NCBI GenBank assembly: GCA_025266875.1
Contig: JALLLT010000028.1
Coordinates: 1-64,000 of the forward strand
Source of the DNA: Fennellomyces sp. T-0311
Taxonomy: Eukaryota > Mucoromycota > Mucoromycetes > Mucorales > Lichtheimiaceae
Direction of reading: 5' to 3'
Length of the DNA stretch: 64,000 nucleotides
Shown here: positions 32,892-44,813 of the stretch, in pieces
How positions within the stretch are numbered: the stretch's first letter is position 1
Layout: every line of letters starts with the position of its first letter
The notes under the pieces: generated by a model
Told to the model about the DNA's origin: nothing
The model's input: the letters and a program-made list of their open reading frames with translations, nothing else
Database searches by the model: none
Translations under genes and position numbers: made by a program

Positions 32892-35502
32892 TCATACACT
32901 TTTAGAGCGATCTGCTCTGTCGTACGTATTGAATTGCAAACTTCTTGCTGTGCTTTCAGATCGATCTTGCTCATCTACAACGTCCTGCTGCTGACCATCT
33001 CTCTTTGTGACACTTTGTTCAGGATCACTTAATGAATGCTTCTTTACAAAAAGTGAATTTAAGAACGCTAGTTCATTTTTTAGTTACATTTTTCTTAAAG
33101 AAACTTTTTTCCTACATATTCACTCACCTAGAGCAGTCATAATAACTATAATGTGCCACATCAATTGTACTGAATGAACGTACGTAACAATCGTTGGATC
33201 AAAGTATTCCGCTGGCAATCCATGATGTATATATTCCGGTGACTGAAGTACGCGCTCAGCGTATTCCATTGGAATCACCGCGACGAGATTTTTTTTGAGT
33301 ATCGAGTTGAGAACGGCAGAAGCGATAGCAATACCCAGTGCACCACCCAGGACACGCACAAAGCTCATAAGGCCCAAGGTAACCGCTATTATGATTCTTA
33401 TTAGCTGCGAAACCAAGATCATTTCGATACTTTGTCTGCCACTTACCAATGTCGCGCGTTTCGACGGCAGCTTGAACTGCAATAATACCCGAAGTAAAGA
33501 ATAGACCCATGCCTGTATTTTACGTGCATATTACTGAACCGTCCCACTGCTTAAAATCTGTTACTTACCAGTGCCACCGATAACTGTAATACCATAAATC
33601 ACTTTTTATATACGTGTAAGTAATATTAAAAGTATCGGAACCATCGGCTATCGACTTACTCGGCCAACTTGTTTCAGCGGAGAATATGCTAAAAAGACCA
33701 ACAGCAAGCGTAAGCAGAGCCATAGAAGCAGGTACTCTACGGTATACAAATTTAGCTTTTAGAACCATCACATTTTAATAGACTTCAACTTACAGAGGTC
33801 GGTAAATACCTAGCTTGGATATAAAAACTCCGGAGAGAGCCGAAAAGCTGCTAACTACTACCTGCATTGGGATCAAGCGGATTCCGGACCACATGGCTGA
33901 GTCACCTCGCACAGCTTGAAAGTAAACTGGCAGATAAAATATTGTGGCATAGAAAGTGATTCCAAAAAATAGGTTCACAAGAAGGATAATAACCAGCGAT
34001 ACATTTTTGAGGAGCCGTGGCGGTATCAATGGTTCCTTTGCAAACTTCACCTCAACAACAGCCAAGAGCGCAATAAGGATACCAGAAAGAATGAAAAGTA
34101 CCTAATACGAAACTGTTGGCAACGTGCTTAACATATCTTTTGAAGTCGTGTGTATGCAATGTATGCTACACGTACAATAACAACGGCGGAATTCCATGGA
34201 AATGTCTGACCACCAAAGTTCATCGCCAAAAGGAACAAAATCCCAGCTCCTAAAACCAAAAAGCTACCTGCGTAGTCTATACGCTTTAACTTGTCTTTAA
34301 ATGTTTGCTTTTCCGTAGGTAAGTGAAGAAAGAAATATAAAATAGCAGCGGCAACAACACCAATTGGTAGACTATTGGATAACGGGTACTACGTTATACT
34401 TGAGGGATTTTCATACTGAAAGATCTTACTTGATATAAAAGTTCCATCGCCAGGTTAGTTTATCTGTAAAGCTTCCCTATGTCTCAAAAAAATTAGTTAT
34501 AAAGCAATCTATTATTTGGAAAATTTACACCGATCAATGGCCCAGTTGTGTTGGCCATAGCGAACACGAGAGTAATAACTCTATAATAGCTATGTGTCAG
34601 CCTTTTCATATCGTAGATGACGCCTATTCGGATAATGCAGAGTCTATCCTACCCTTCATAAATGCCCCGCTGCTTCAATGGTACCAAATCAGCGATAATG
34701 ACGTAAACCTGCACGGCAGCACATTATATATAAGCGCCTAAATGAGGTTCTTGGACGTGTCATTTGTGATAATAAAGTCATACCATTGAAGCAATCTAGT
34801 AATGCGAATACCAAGTTAGCCGAGTAAAAAGTACATTTTACATAGTATACTTGCGCCTGCTGAACCAATCCCTTGTACAGCACGGCCGATAATAAGCATA
34901 ATCATACTCTAATTTTGACAGTCAGTGGAAAAGTGGTTAAACGCAGTATGTCGTTCTAATCATCTAATACTTTGGATACGCCACAAATGATCGACCCTAA
35001 AAGAAATACACCAAGGCCAAACATGATGATCGTCTTGCGTCCAAAAATATCAGAAAATTTCGACAGGAGTGGTTCTGTGTTCATATAAAGTTAGGAATAT
35101 TCCCCAGACATGTACAATTTTTTAAAGTTTACGAAATGCATCAAATGTAAGGATGTAACTATTGAAGCTGTGAGTTTATACATATGTGTATTTGTGATAC
35201 ACTCCATACCTGTTGACAACCCAAGAAGAAATAGTCATGGCTTCAAATTCAGATCCAATTTTCGGAAGCGATGTGGCAAGGATCGTGCTTTTCGATTCAA
35301 AATGAATAGATTAGTACTTTTTTCAGCAAAGGAAAAAAATAGTTACGGACTCATCAAGTGCAGCTACAAATAATGCCATTTGAAGGCTAAAAAATGTCAA
35401 AAACAAACCAATCTGCTTTTTGCGTGCAAGCCTTCTTTCATCGATACTGGCTTCTTTTGTGCGTTCAGAATTATCACGACAATCCATTGGTAAAGTCTCC
35501 AT
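32892..35502 (-). CDS. MFS multidrug transporter, DHA2 (14-TM) type, copy A
   Basis: Sixteen minus-strand exons: 35351-35502, 35210-35287, 35133-35158, 34971-35074, 34855-34908, 34784-34795 (12 nt), 34653-34708, 34529-34580, 34430-34476, 34176-34371, 33794-34101, 33660-33736, 33569-33601, 33447-33512, 33128-33385, 32892-33067. Total 1695 nt, 564 aa, in frame. The intron after exon 5 has a GC donor (GCAAGT, 34854). TM1 reads MALFVAALDDTILATSLPKI, MFS motif A is LLSKFSDIFGRKTI, then IGSAG-IASM-VYVIIADLVP and WRWNFYINLPIG, all hallmarks of DHA2 drug:H+ antiporters. The tail is charged (RDGQQQDVVDEQDRSE). It is a plasma-membrane or vacuolar exporter of toxins or metabolites; the substrate is unknown. 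A second copy lies upstream on the same strand. Confidence 0.92.
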
Positions 35503-36397
35503 CGACGAAAATAACTGAGGTGATATCGAAGAAAGCCGAAGAGGGTGGGAAAAGAGAAAACTTGGTGCTATATATAAGCAAAGCAAAGGCCAATTCGTTC
35601 GCCGCAGGACAGATGACCCTATGGTAGAAAAGTAGGAGTAAATAACCTGCGCAGGGTAATGTATAAGCAGAATTTGAAGAAACCAACTTCTGGTAAGATA
35701 TTCAACGTGCTCTTGTATTTTCGGTAGTATTGCTGTCTGAGAATACAGGAATTAAAGGCATAGGCAATAGTGAAAGAAGCTTTGTATTTTTGGAAGAAGA
35801 GAAACCTAGGATATCCTCCTATATATGTATAAGCAAGAATTGCACCATCCATGGTGATTCGTACAACCCGATCCAACTATTTTCGAATGCTTTTGTAACG
35901 ACAAATATTTATCACAGTTATAACATTTAACCTATACATTTCGCTAGTAGCGTGTGCATTAATAACGCCATATGTATATCACGCATATGTAACATGTTGT
36001 TTATTTAGTATTCAAGCTTTACGGCCAAGCGTTCATCATTTGGCTGATGTCCGATAGGGACCTTTACTGCGGATTGTTGTGTAGCATTGCTGCGGAACAT
36101 TGCTGCGGTAGGTAAAAAGAAATGCTGCTGAATGTGCAATGATGTTCTTGTGATCACATTGTATAACTGCTTGTTCGTAGCTCCAACAGGCACATCAATC
36201 ATTGTGATTACGAGTGAAAGGAAAAATGCTACATGATAAAACCTGATCGACTGCGGAACAGATAACTTGTGCTTTTGCAGTACGTTTGATCATTTTGATT
36301 CACACACGCTGTCTTACTGTTTCATACAGTGTAAAATTGGGTTGTCAAAAAAAAACCTTCACATTTAATTAAAGTGTTTGAAAAGTCGATTGCAGGT
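35503..36397. other. Spacer between the tandem MFS genes
   Basis: 895 bp holding the promoter of copy A (minus strand) and the 3' UTR of copy B. Only short AT-rich ORFs occur. I saw no extended similarity by eye to the region upstream of copy B, so the duplication may not have included the promoter or it has diverged. Confidence 0.4.
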
Positions 36398-39029
36398 CTA
36401 TGGCTGTTTGCTAGGGCCAACGTGTGCATCTTCTACCACTATTACAACTTTAATCCCACCCGGTTTAGAGGAACTGCTTCCACATGAGGCTTCGCCTTGA
36501 TATACTTCTTCTGAAATTTGCTGCTGATCTGTCTGATTTGCTTTGTTCGCTCCAGGACCGGGTCTGCGTAGTGGATAATTCTTTATGAAAAGCGAACATA
36601 GAACCCCTAAAAACATTACCAACATGAATTTTTCAGTCAACGTATTCTGCTTAATCTTACCAATTCCTGTTATAATGACGATAATAATCCACACGGACCG
36701 CATTGAATTGGCGTAAGTACTGATCGCTGCATCTACATACTCGGATGGCAAGCCGTTGCGAATGTACCCTGGTGAATCTAGGACCTGCTCCGCATATTTC
36801 ATAGGAATCACATTTGGCAGGTCCGCTTTCAACGATGAATTTAAAAGTGTTGATGCAATAGCAACACCTAATGCACCGCCAAGAGTACGCACGAAGTTCT
36901 GTAATCCCAGAGCAACCGCTGCAATTTCATGTGAGATAACTCGAGCAGATAGTTTTTTTATGAGTTTCCGTACCAATATCACGTCCTTCAACAGCAGATT
37001 GAAGCGCAATGACAGATGCAGTAAAGATTAATCCCATACCTACACATAATAAATAGCCATTCAATAACGTTGTTTTGTATCATCCATAGTTTGTATATCA
37101 ACACACCTAGACCTCCAACAACAGTAATGCCATAAATCACTATCAAATGTTAGTATATGCAAACAACACTTGCCCTGTAGACTCACTGGACCAACTCGTG
37201 TTTACAGAGAATAAAATGAAGAGACCAATTGCAAGTGTACAGACACTCATACCAATTGTATTCCTAAAATAGAGTTTTAGGTGTAGTTAGCATCTATAAG
37301 AATTGGGTTGATTCACAGCTTACAGAAACCGATATGTTACAAATTTAGAGATGAACAGTCCACTGATTAGTGCTGATGAACTGATTCCCATTTGCATAGG
37401 GATCAAACGAATGCCTGACCACATAGCTGAGTCACCACGTACAGCTTGAAAGTAAAGTGGTAGAAAGAATATCACTGCATAGAAACCGATTCCAAAAAAA
37501 AGATTGAGAAGCAGGATGGCAACTACTGACTGCTTCTTGAAAAGACGTGGTGGCATCAATGGCTCCTTTGCAAATTTGATTTCCACAATAACCAGAGTTA
37601 TAACAAGAACACCGGCAAGTACGAATGGCACCTATGTTTGTAATCATTTATATTGCAATCAGCATCATCCTACATACTATTGTAGATACTTACGATGACA
37701 GCCGCTGATTCCCATGGAAATGTTTGGCCACCGAAATTCATAGCCAGAAGGAATAATACCGCAGATGCCAAAACCAGAAAGTTGCCCATATAATCAATAC
37801 GCATCAACCTTTCTTTGAAATTCTGTTTTTCCATCGGCAGATGCAAGAAGAAGAATAAGAGCACAATTGCTACACCGCCGATAGGCAAACTGTTACAATA
37901 ATTGGCATTATTCTCTTTTTCTCTCATATAAAAATCTTACTTGATATAGAAAATCCATCGCCAGCTTATGTGATCTGTGAAGGCCCCCTATACATCAATG
38001 AGATCACAATTAGTAGTGGTTAGCAAGCATTTATATTGCGTACATACACCCATCAAGGGCCCCACTACGCTGGCAACTGCGAATACCGCTGTTATAAAAC
38101 TAAATTACCATGCATAAGGTGTTTTGTAATCTGTGTATCGACGGCTGAATTGACAGTGTCTTACCCCTGATAAGAACCTCGTTTTTCTAGAGGTACTATA
38201 TCAGAAATGATAATGAAAACCTATATTAAACCTATCTTAATTGAACACTTTTCGATTGGTACAGAAGCTCAATGATTATAAAAGTTACCATGGAAAAAAT
38301 CTAAAATCTAATGTTAGTTAGAGCCAAACGCTGCTGTAAATCTGCGCTTACGCTTGCTGCACCAATGCCTTGGATACCGCGACAAACAATAAGCATGACT
38401 ATCGTCTATATTACAGCCGTCATCGTTTAGTTATAGGGTCATAAACGCCGAGGCTGATCGTCATATGTACCTTCGCCAGACCACATAACAGAGAACCCAG
38501 CATAAATACTCCCAGGCCACATATAATAATTACTTTGCGACCAAAGATATCAGAAAATTTAGAAAACAATGGTTCTAAATGTGATTTGCATAAGTTCTCA
38601 ATTCGTCGATTTTCCGTTTTCATTTAAAGCTTACGAAATGCATTAAATGTCAGCGCGTAACTGCACATGTGAAAAAGTTGTATAGAGTGCATTAATGCAT
38701 GCAGGAGCATCATGATGTATATATAATTGTACCTGTTGATAGCCCAAGAAGCAATGGACATAGCTTGAAATTCAGTAGCAATCGTAGGTATTGATGTCGC
38801 AATCACGGTGCTGTGTTATATACTGAATCCATTAGACTCTTCGTCGGGATGCATATTGGAGACATTACTTTTCCATCGCAGCTAGAAAAAGTGATGTCTG
38901 TATACTGAAGAACACCATAACGAACTGAATTCGTCTTCGAAAAGCATCGTCCGTTACATGAATGGATGAAGTTGAACTTGTGATAGATTCGACGCGTATA
39001 ATCGGCTGACTTGCTCTTGATTTGTTCAT
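36398..39029 (-). CDS. MFS multidrug transporter, DHA2 (14-TM) type, copy B
   Basis: Sixteen minus-strand exons: 38869-39029, 38733-38810, 38635-38660, 38471-38574, 38352-38405, 38289-38300 (12 nt), 38165-38220, 38048-38099, 37941-37987, 37694-37889, 37324-37631, 37187-37263, 37107-37139, 36974-37039, 36661-36918, 36398-36606. Total 1737 nt, 578 aa, in frame. Lengths of exons 2-15 equal those of copy A base for base. Landmarks: SLFLAAMENTVIATSIPTIA, FQPLFSKFSDIFGRKVI, IGAAS-IFSM-VFIIISDIVP, WRWIFYINLPIGG, YFQAVRGDSAMWSGIRLIPM. The intron after exon 5 has a GT donor here. The C-terminal tail is longer than in A and Ser/Gly/Gln-rich (GEASCGSSSSKPGGIKVVI). Same expected role as copy A; differing termini suggest divergence in regulation or sorting. 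Confidence 0.92.
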
Positions 39030-39756
39030 GGTGTAAAATATATAATGTATGTGTTTGCCGAAAGGAAGGAAAACACGAAAAGAATCAAGTGAACGACAAT
39101 TTTTGCCACCACAGAAATAGGAGAGCCGTGCATCGCAGCGGAACGGAGTAAAAATGCTACACCAATCACACAGTTTGGCGTGCATTCACATTGTATACCA
39201 TAGGTACACAAAAAGGTTTATACCGTGACAAATATTGATTTCTCGCGGAGAAACTACATGTACAGTATCATTTTTGATGTATGTGCGTAACGAATGCACG
39301 GGTAAGAAATGAATTATTCAGATTTTTTGAATCTAAAGTAAATGTCGTAGGGAGGGACTTTAGTTCTCCTCGGTTACACGACATATTATATTACTTTGAA
39401 ACTTCAAAATAGAAAAAAAGCTCGACGACAATAAGACTCGAAAACTAAAGGCTATCTTTGTACTCTGAACTATGGGGAAGTTAATCGATTTAGTTCAAGA
39501 TTGACCGGTGTGGATTACTTGTCCTATTCATGATTCTGTAACGAGAGTTAAATATTTAGAAAATATAGATAACTAGATGACATTTTCCGTAGTTGCTTCT
39601 GAGGTGAGTCTCAAGCGAATATATTTTATTCTTGCAATTACTCGACCTCTGTGACGAGATTACAGCAATGTCAGTGGACTCTTGGTTTAACTAGAGATTT
39701 ATATATCTCGAGAAGCTCGTGATCAAGCGACTTCGTGGTATTCCATGCGGGTAAGG

Positions 39757-40050
39757 CTAGTTTGGAACGGGATTAGTAAGGAGCGAGCAAAGCTTGTCCC
39801 AAGTGATAGTACCGCGCAGAACCAACACGAGCAGCCGACCGACCAGAACGGCTTTTATTACCCATTCATTGTGGGAATTGTAACGGGCATTTATTGTTTC
39901 CCGCATTTTCGCTACATAATCCTCAGGGGTTCCCGGAAATAATCCATAGTGCTTACGAAAGAAATTCACCACTGATATGCACCAAGTATTAGCCTCATGT
40001 TTTATAAGTATCACTTTGGCATCATGATCGTGTTCGGCTAATATATCTGT
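39757..40050 (-). pseudogene. Unrecognised protein-like ORF fragment
   Basis: A minus-strand frame opens after a TTTTACAG acceptor-like site near 40050 and reads LAEHDHDAKVILIKHEANTW, VVNFFRKHYGLFPGTPEDYV, RETINARYNSHNEWVIKAVL to a stop at 39757. The composition is that of a real folded protein, but there is no upstream exon I can support. No family recognised. It lies in a repeat-bearing gene-poor interval, so a transposon or decayed-gene origin is likely. Confidence 0.3.
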
Positions 40051-40300
40051 AAAACATGCATGTGGGGCTGTGAAGAGATCATGGGTACGTACAGTAGTCC
40101 ATAAATTATTATGTAGACGTATTACCGATCTGTAGTAGCATCGAAGCCTTCGTACATCAAGTCCTAGTCAGCAGCATTTTTCAGGATGCTTGAACGCTTC
40201 AGTGAAAAGTTCCGGTTAGCAATCGTTTGCGAGTATCGATCGCATATGATGTGTATGATATCTTTGACTCTCTGGTTAATATTTCAAGTAGTGTGTATGT

Positions 40301-40460
40301 CACTGCAAATAATTTTTGGTGAATTTTGGTGAATAATTTTTCAAAGTGGTTAATCATAAGCTTTTTAACCACTTGAGTTACTAAAAATGGTAGTACAAGT
40401 GGTTAAAAAGCTTATGTTTCACCACTGTAACCACTTTTAACCATCGAAATTATTTGCAGT
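40301..40460. mobile_element. MITE with 8-bp target-site duplication
   Basis: A 160-bp element begins CACTGCAAATAATTT (40301) and ends with the inverse AAATTATTTGCAGT (40460). It is flanked on both sides by GTGTATGT (40293-40300 and 40461-40468), a perfect 8-bp direct repeat. Internally AGTGGTTAA...AAGCTTTTTAACCACTT (about 40355-40377) and AAGTGGTTAAAAAGCTT (about 40399-40415) form further inverted arms, so the whole unit can fold as a hairpin. It has no coding capacity. The 8-bp duplication fits hAT or Mutator-type mobilisation. The intact TIR and duplication suggest a recent insertion. Confidence 0.85.
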
Positions 40461-41001
40461 GTGTATGTATATACCTTACCCTAGTACGTTGAGCGCTGTT
40501 CGTAGACTATCAGTTCCTGAGCGGCTCAAATCAGCTCCGATTACCTTAAGTAGCGCCATAAAGGTACGCGAGAGAAGTGGGAACCAGGCGTACTTGGTTC
40601 TTTTTAAACAGAAATTCCCTCCAGCCTTTTCTGTTCTAAATAAACCGAGTAGGTCAACTTCTATACGAAACTCTGACTGGGTCAGTCCGTTATGTCACCT
40701 AGAAAAAGGAGGTAACCATGTATCGTGTGGCCCTGTTAATTACCGTAATGACAACAGATTTAAGTAGGGTTTTCTTGAATGACGTTTTTAGTGAACACAC
40801 GCTGATCTCAGCTTTACGCTCTCGACTGCTCCGTTTAAAAGATTAGAAATGAAAAGCATACCAGGCAGCAGGAAAAGGAAGGAAACAGAAGAAAAGATAC
40901 AAAGTTGAAGAAAAACTGAATAGGCAATAGAGAACTTGTTAATAGAGGATACAAAGTAAAGTCGGAAGGAAGCGGTACATTTCCGTTACAATTACTAAGG
41001 G

Positions 41002-41560
41002 TTATGTAGGGGGAGTGAAAACAAAGTGCGAAGTGGATTGCAGTGACACCGGAGCTTGTGACTCCATCCATTCAATGAGTGCTTTGCCATGTTGGTCCGG
41101 AGGTCTTGTTCTGTGGATTCGGTGTGGAGTACAACGTTGGTCAAACTTTTCAAGTAGAGCACAGAGTCTTGGCCAGACGATCTTCCAATCGTCACGCCTT
41201 GATTTGGAGCGAGCTGGTGACTTTGGTGAGCGGTTGACAACGTGTGATATAGGATCATCGACAGTCAGCGGCAGGCAGAGTTTGCGGTGCGCTTGAATGC
41301 AGTGTTTAAAATGATGGGGACTCATACCACGTTTGTGTTGACACTGTTGGCATCGTGATGTTTTCTGTCAATTAACCAGTCTAACCAATATCCAATGCAT
41401 CGCAAGCGCTTGGTACGTGACATAAATAACCACACGATCGGATCGATTCCGAGCTTTGTCGCGGCAAGAGCGTAAGAGCTTTGTATTGTGGCGGTTACAC
41501 CAAGAGTCGTGGGTGTTCTGGAGGTGATCAGGATTATCCGCCTTCAGTGTTGCAGTAGTC
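41002..41560 (-). mobile_element. LINE C-terminal domain relic
   Basis: Read on the minus strand from about 41560: SSYALAATKLGIDPIVWLFM, SRTKRLRCIGYWLDW, then a frame change, then KTSRCQQCQHKRGMSPHHFK and HCIQAHRKLCLP, giving a C-x2-C...H...C zinc-knuckle-like motif. It continues with DDWKIVWPRLCALLEKFDQR to a stop at 41002. This order (DPI-x-x-L-PMS, a zinc motif, then a helical end) is that of the C-terminus of fungal LINE polyproteins as I remember it. The reverse-transcriptase core is absent, and it is on the opposite strand to the relic at 11.4-12.3 kb, so it is a separate copy. Confidence 0.6.
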
Positions 41561-44500
41561 GTGTCCTTTTCGTGCTGGTGGTAATAATGACTAAAGTGGG
41601 CACCCTACCCCAACCCGCTTTTTTCTCCTCCGTTTTCTCCTTATCTTCGCGTTTTCCTAGGTCTGATCATACTAAATATCTGATGAATCTGCCCTTTCGA
41701 TTATCTTCTTTCGCACTCGGATCTTTTACTAGTTATACTTCCAACTTGTCTCACATTGCACCTCTGACACAGCCCGTTTTATGTACAGTCAGCTTATTCA
41801 CAGAAGCATATGGATACCCTTGTTGTATCAAACGAAATGATGCGGTTAACTTGACCTCAAGGATCTTGATCATATCTAGTCAGGAGCTTACATCCGTATT
41901 TGGTTAACTCATCATTATTTCAACCTCATAGTGAACCCTGTTTCACACATAATTTCTTTACACAAACACTTTCCTTATACAACAACGTGTCTGGTGGATC
42001 GCTGTCCAGAACATTATTTGCTTCGCTGTTTTAGCGAAAAAAAAGGTGAAGTTGACGAGAAGACTGGTCGAAAAGATGTCTAAATCGGTCTATTTTTGTC
42101 GAATCTAACTTTTTTCTGAAAAAGAATGTCTATCCTCTAATTAAAAAAATGCATTTTTTCCCAGGCAAGACTGATGTCGTTTTCATGTGTTTTTCTAAGG
42201 AGAACAAACAAGTTTGCCTTACCCATGTCAATCCGTTATCGTGAATGTACATCACAACAAAGATAGTTGGTTAACGAAGCTAGTCTTTCATCGGCGCGAC
42301 AAGGTAACGATTGATGATGGAGTACGCTAGGGGTGACGCTGACTGCAGCGAAGATGGAGATGAAGGATGCACCATGGCGAGTCGCACATAAAGTTTCATG
42401 GAAGCTTAGCCATTACTGTACATAAGATGAATAAATGTCAACATCAGTGAATGATGTATGTTGCGGACAGATGAACATGTATTGCTTGAGTAGGTGGTTG
42501 ACAGTTAAGTGCACATGAAAGCATGTCCCAGTACGTGCAGACCATTTCACGAGCACTGTACGTATTCAAGAGGCATGTCAACGCGGTAATGAGGTAGATT
42601 CAACACATTGCAATGCACTTCAAGCAGCAGATTGGAAGAAAAAGCATTTCGTTTTATTAAAGTACATTCACGATTGTGAATGACAAAAAGAGATATGTTT
42701 CTGACAACTGCAATTGCAGGGTCGGTGGGAATCGACACCAGCATTGAGGGTTATGCCAGAGGTTTGATCTTTGGCTCAAAGCACGCCACGACAACAAGAT
42801 TGTTGCATGACAATACGCGCAGGAAGCTTCTTTCATGGACCATCCGGGGCAATCGGGGGCGCCCCAAGCTAGATTGGTTAGTACGGGAAACTTGCTGAAG
42901 AGAGGGGAAAAAGGGGATTTGTTCATAGGGCAGGCGGTCAGAGAGGAGAACGTACGCTGGGTACTCTTGCTATAGCCCTGGCCCGTTTTATTAAATTATT
43001 TGGTGGCGCTTACGGTCCTGCAAGCTGTCCAGGTCACGCTGATCACTTAAGATCTACCCTCAGTGGATGGTCCGGGGGGTTTCAAAGAGAGGGAAGCGGG
43101 TAAAGAGAAAGAATGAAAGAAGCAACCTGTCGTTTTCGCTGAAAGCCATTGAAAGAGTCAAAGTGCCGAAAGAGAGAGCTCGCCTCCTTTTATACCACTG
43201 CCCATTGTTGTCCCAGCAACTCGACCTGTGCAACATACCCTCCTTCCCGAAATGGAAATTCCCTCCGGTTCAACCTTCATCGCCACCCTCCCAAGCTGAA
43301 CATGCTCGCTGCTGGATCGGTTTGCCTTTACTGCAATCAGTGGTTTTTGCTCGTTCTCTACACACTTGTCACATTTCTTGACGCTCTCCCTTTGCAGATT
43401 AAGCATCCCGAGCGACTATACGTGCGATGCTTCTTTAAGCGGCCTCCACGATACGTTTATGGCGGCGTTGCTGACATCCCTAGTTATACTTTATCGATGC
43501 GTTTCATAGAGACAATCCATGGTTACTGGTCCAGAAACCTCCATATACACGTATGACAAGATGTCGGTCAAACCAGGCACCATACACCGTTGTATGTTCA
43601 GTACCGTGCGGTAATGCATATTGTGCGCACTTCTACATCATAACCGTCAAATGCACGCAGAGTACCTGATGCTTATTGCACTTTTCTGTCATTTTAAACG
43701 TTACGTTCAAATTTTACCTACTATACGGGTCATCCGGAGCCAACAGAATACGATTCTATATGTTTAAAGCGAGTGATTTCGAAACAAACGCTGTTTGGAT
43801 CTCCGAAAATTTTGTCCTTTAATATGGTTTGGGAAGGATTTCGAAGTGTGCTGCTACTTAAAGCGCAGGAGAAGTTATATGCGTCCTTGGTGACGATCAC
43901 GACCTTGAAATACTGCGAACATCAATACTGGGGGAAAGCTCCGTTTTTGACGGATTTTCATATAGATAAGAATCTTTGAAAAATGTCTGTCCTATGTCCC
44001 CAAACGCACACTGTCCTTCACTCACCAAAAAGCTTCATGTTTATAGAATGGTGCGTAATGACAGATTACTACGAAAGTAAGTAAAAAGCGTATGATATTC
44101 TCATGAAGCTTTAATATAAGTATACACAGCTTATAGATAGAAATGGACGGCCCATGTTGGGGTTTGCACTGACTGAAAACATGACATAGGTTGAGTTTCC
44201 ACTCTCAAAATGAGGCGTACCCTCTTCAAAAATCGATGTGTCTGCTGTAATTAGACACAATCATATCAAAACATTCGAAGACGTTCTCTAAAATTCAATC
44301 CAAGAAGGCATCATTGTAGAAGTAATGGCTATTACTCGGTTTTTGGCGTTCCATCCGCCTAAGCCTCGGTGCGAGAAAGTTCATGATGTTCTCTTTTACG
44401 AAGCGTTGCACTAAGTACAGTAACCAATCACTAATCAGATCTTCGAGTTTTAGACTATTATGTCCAAACATATAGGCTGTCCAAGGCAAATAAAAGCCCG

Positions 44501-44813
44501 TTTTCAGAGATATCATCGCTTTCTTTTACGTGATGCTTACGATACTCTATACCATGACAAGGAATGTGGGCCTTTTGAATAGTTAGTAAAGCGGGAATTG
44601 AGCAGTTTCAAGGCTCACTGCAAAGATAATGGCTGTTATATTATATGAAACAGGAACCTCAGTGCCCTAATACGAGAAGAGCACAATTGTACGGTTGCTT
44701 TACAGTCGATCCACAGCTTATTTCCGGAAATGGAAACTGGGTTTTGTGTCTTGCGGTCGCAGGTGAGTGAAAATTCGGTCAGCTAGAATCTTGTCGACCT
44801 TTTCTTTTCAACA
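41561..44813. other. Gene-poor interval with unassigned ORFs
   Basis: No gene I can support. Noted: a plus ORF at 42680-42898 (MTKRDMFLTTAIAGSVGIDT) with a minus ORF over the same DNA; a plus ORF from about 43302 to 43556 (LYCNQWFLLVLYTLVTFLDA, then PPRYVYGGVADIPSYT) downstream of CTCCTTTTATACC, a possible TATA element near 43195; and a minus ORF at 44295-44516 (DLISDWLLYLVQRFVKENIM). Each looks weakly protein-like, lacks clear splice partners and matches nothing I recognise. 44.5-44.8 kb is the promoter region of the helicase gene. Confidence 0.4.
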
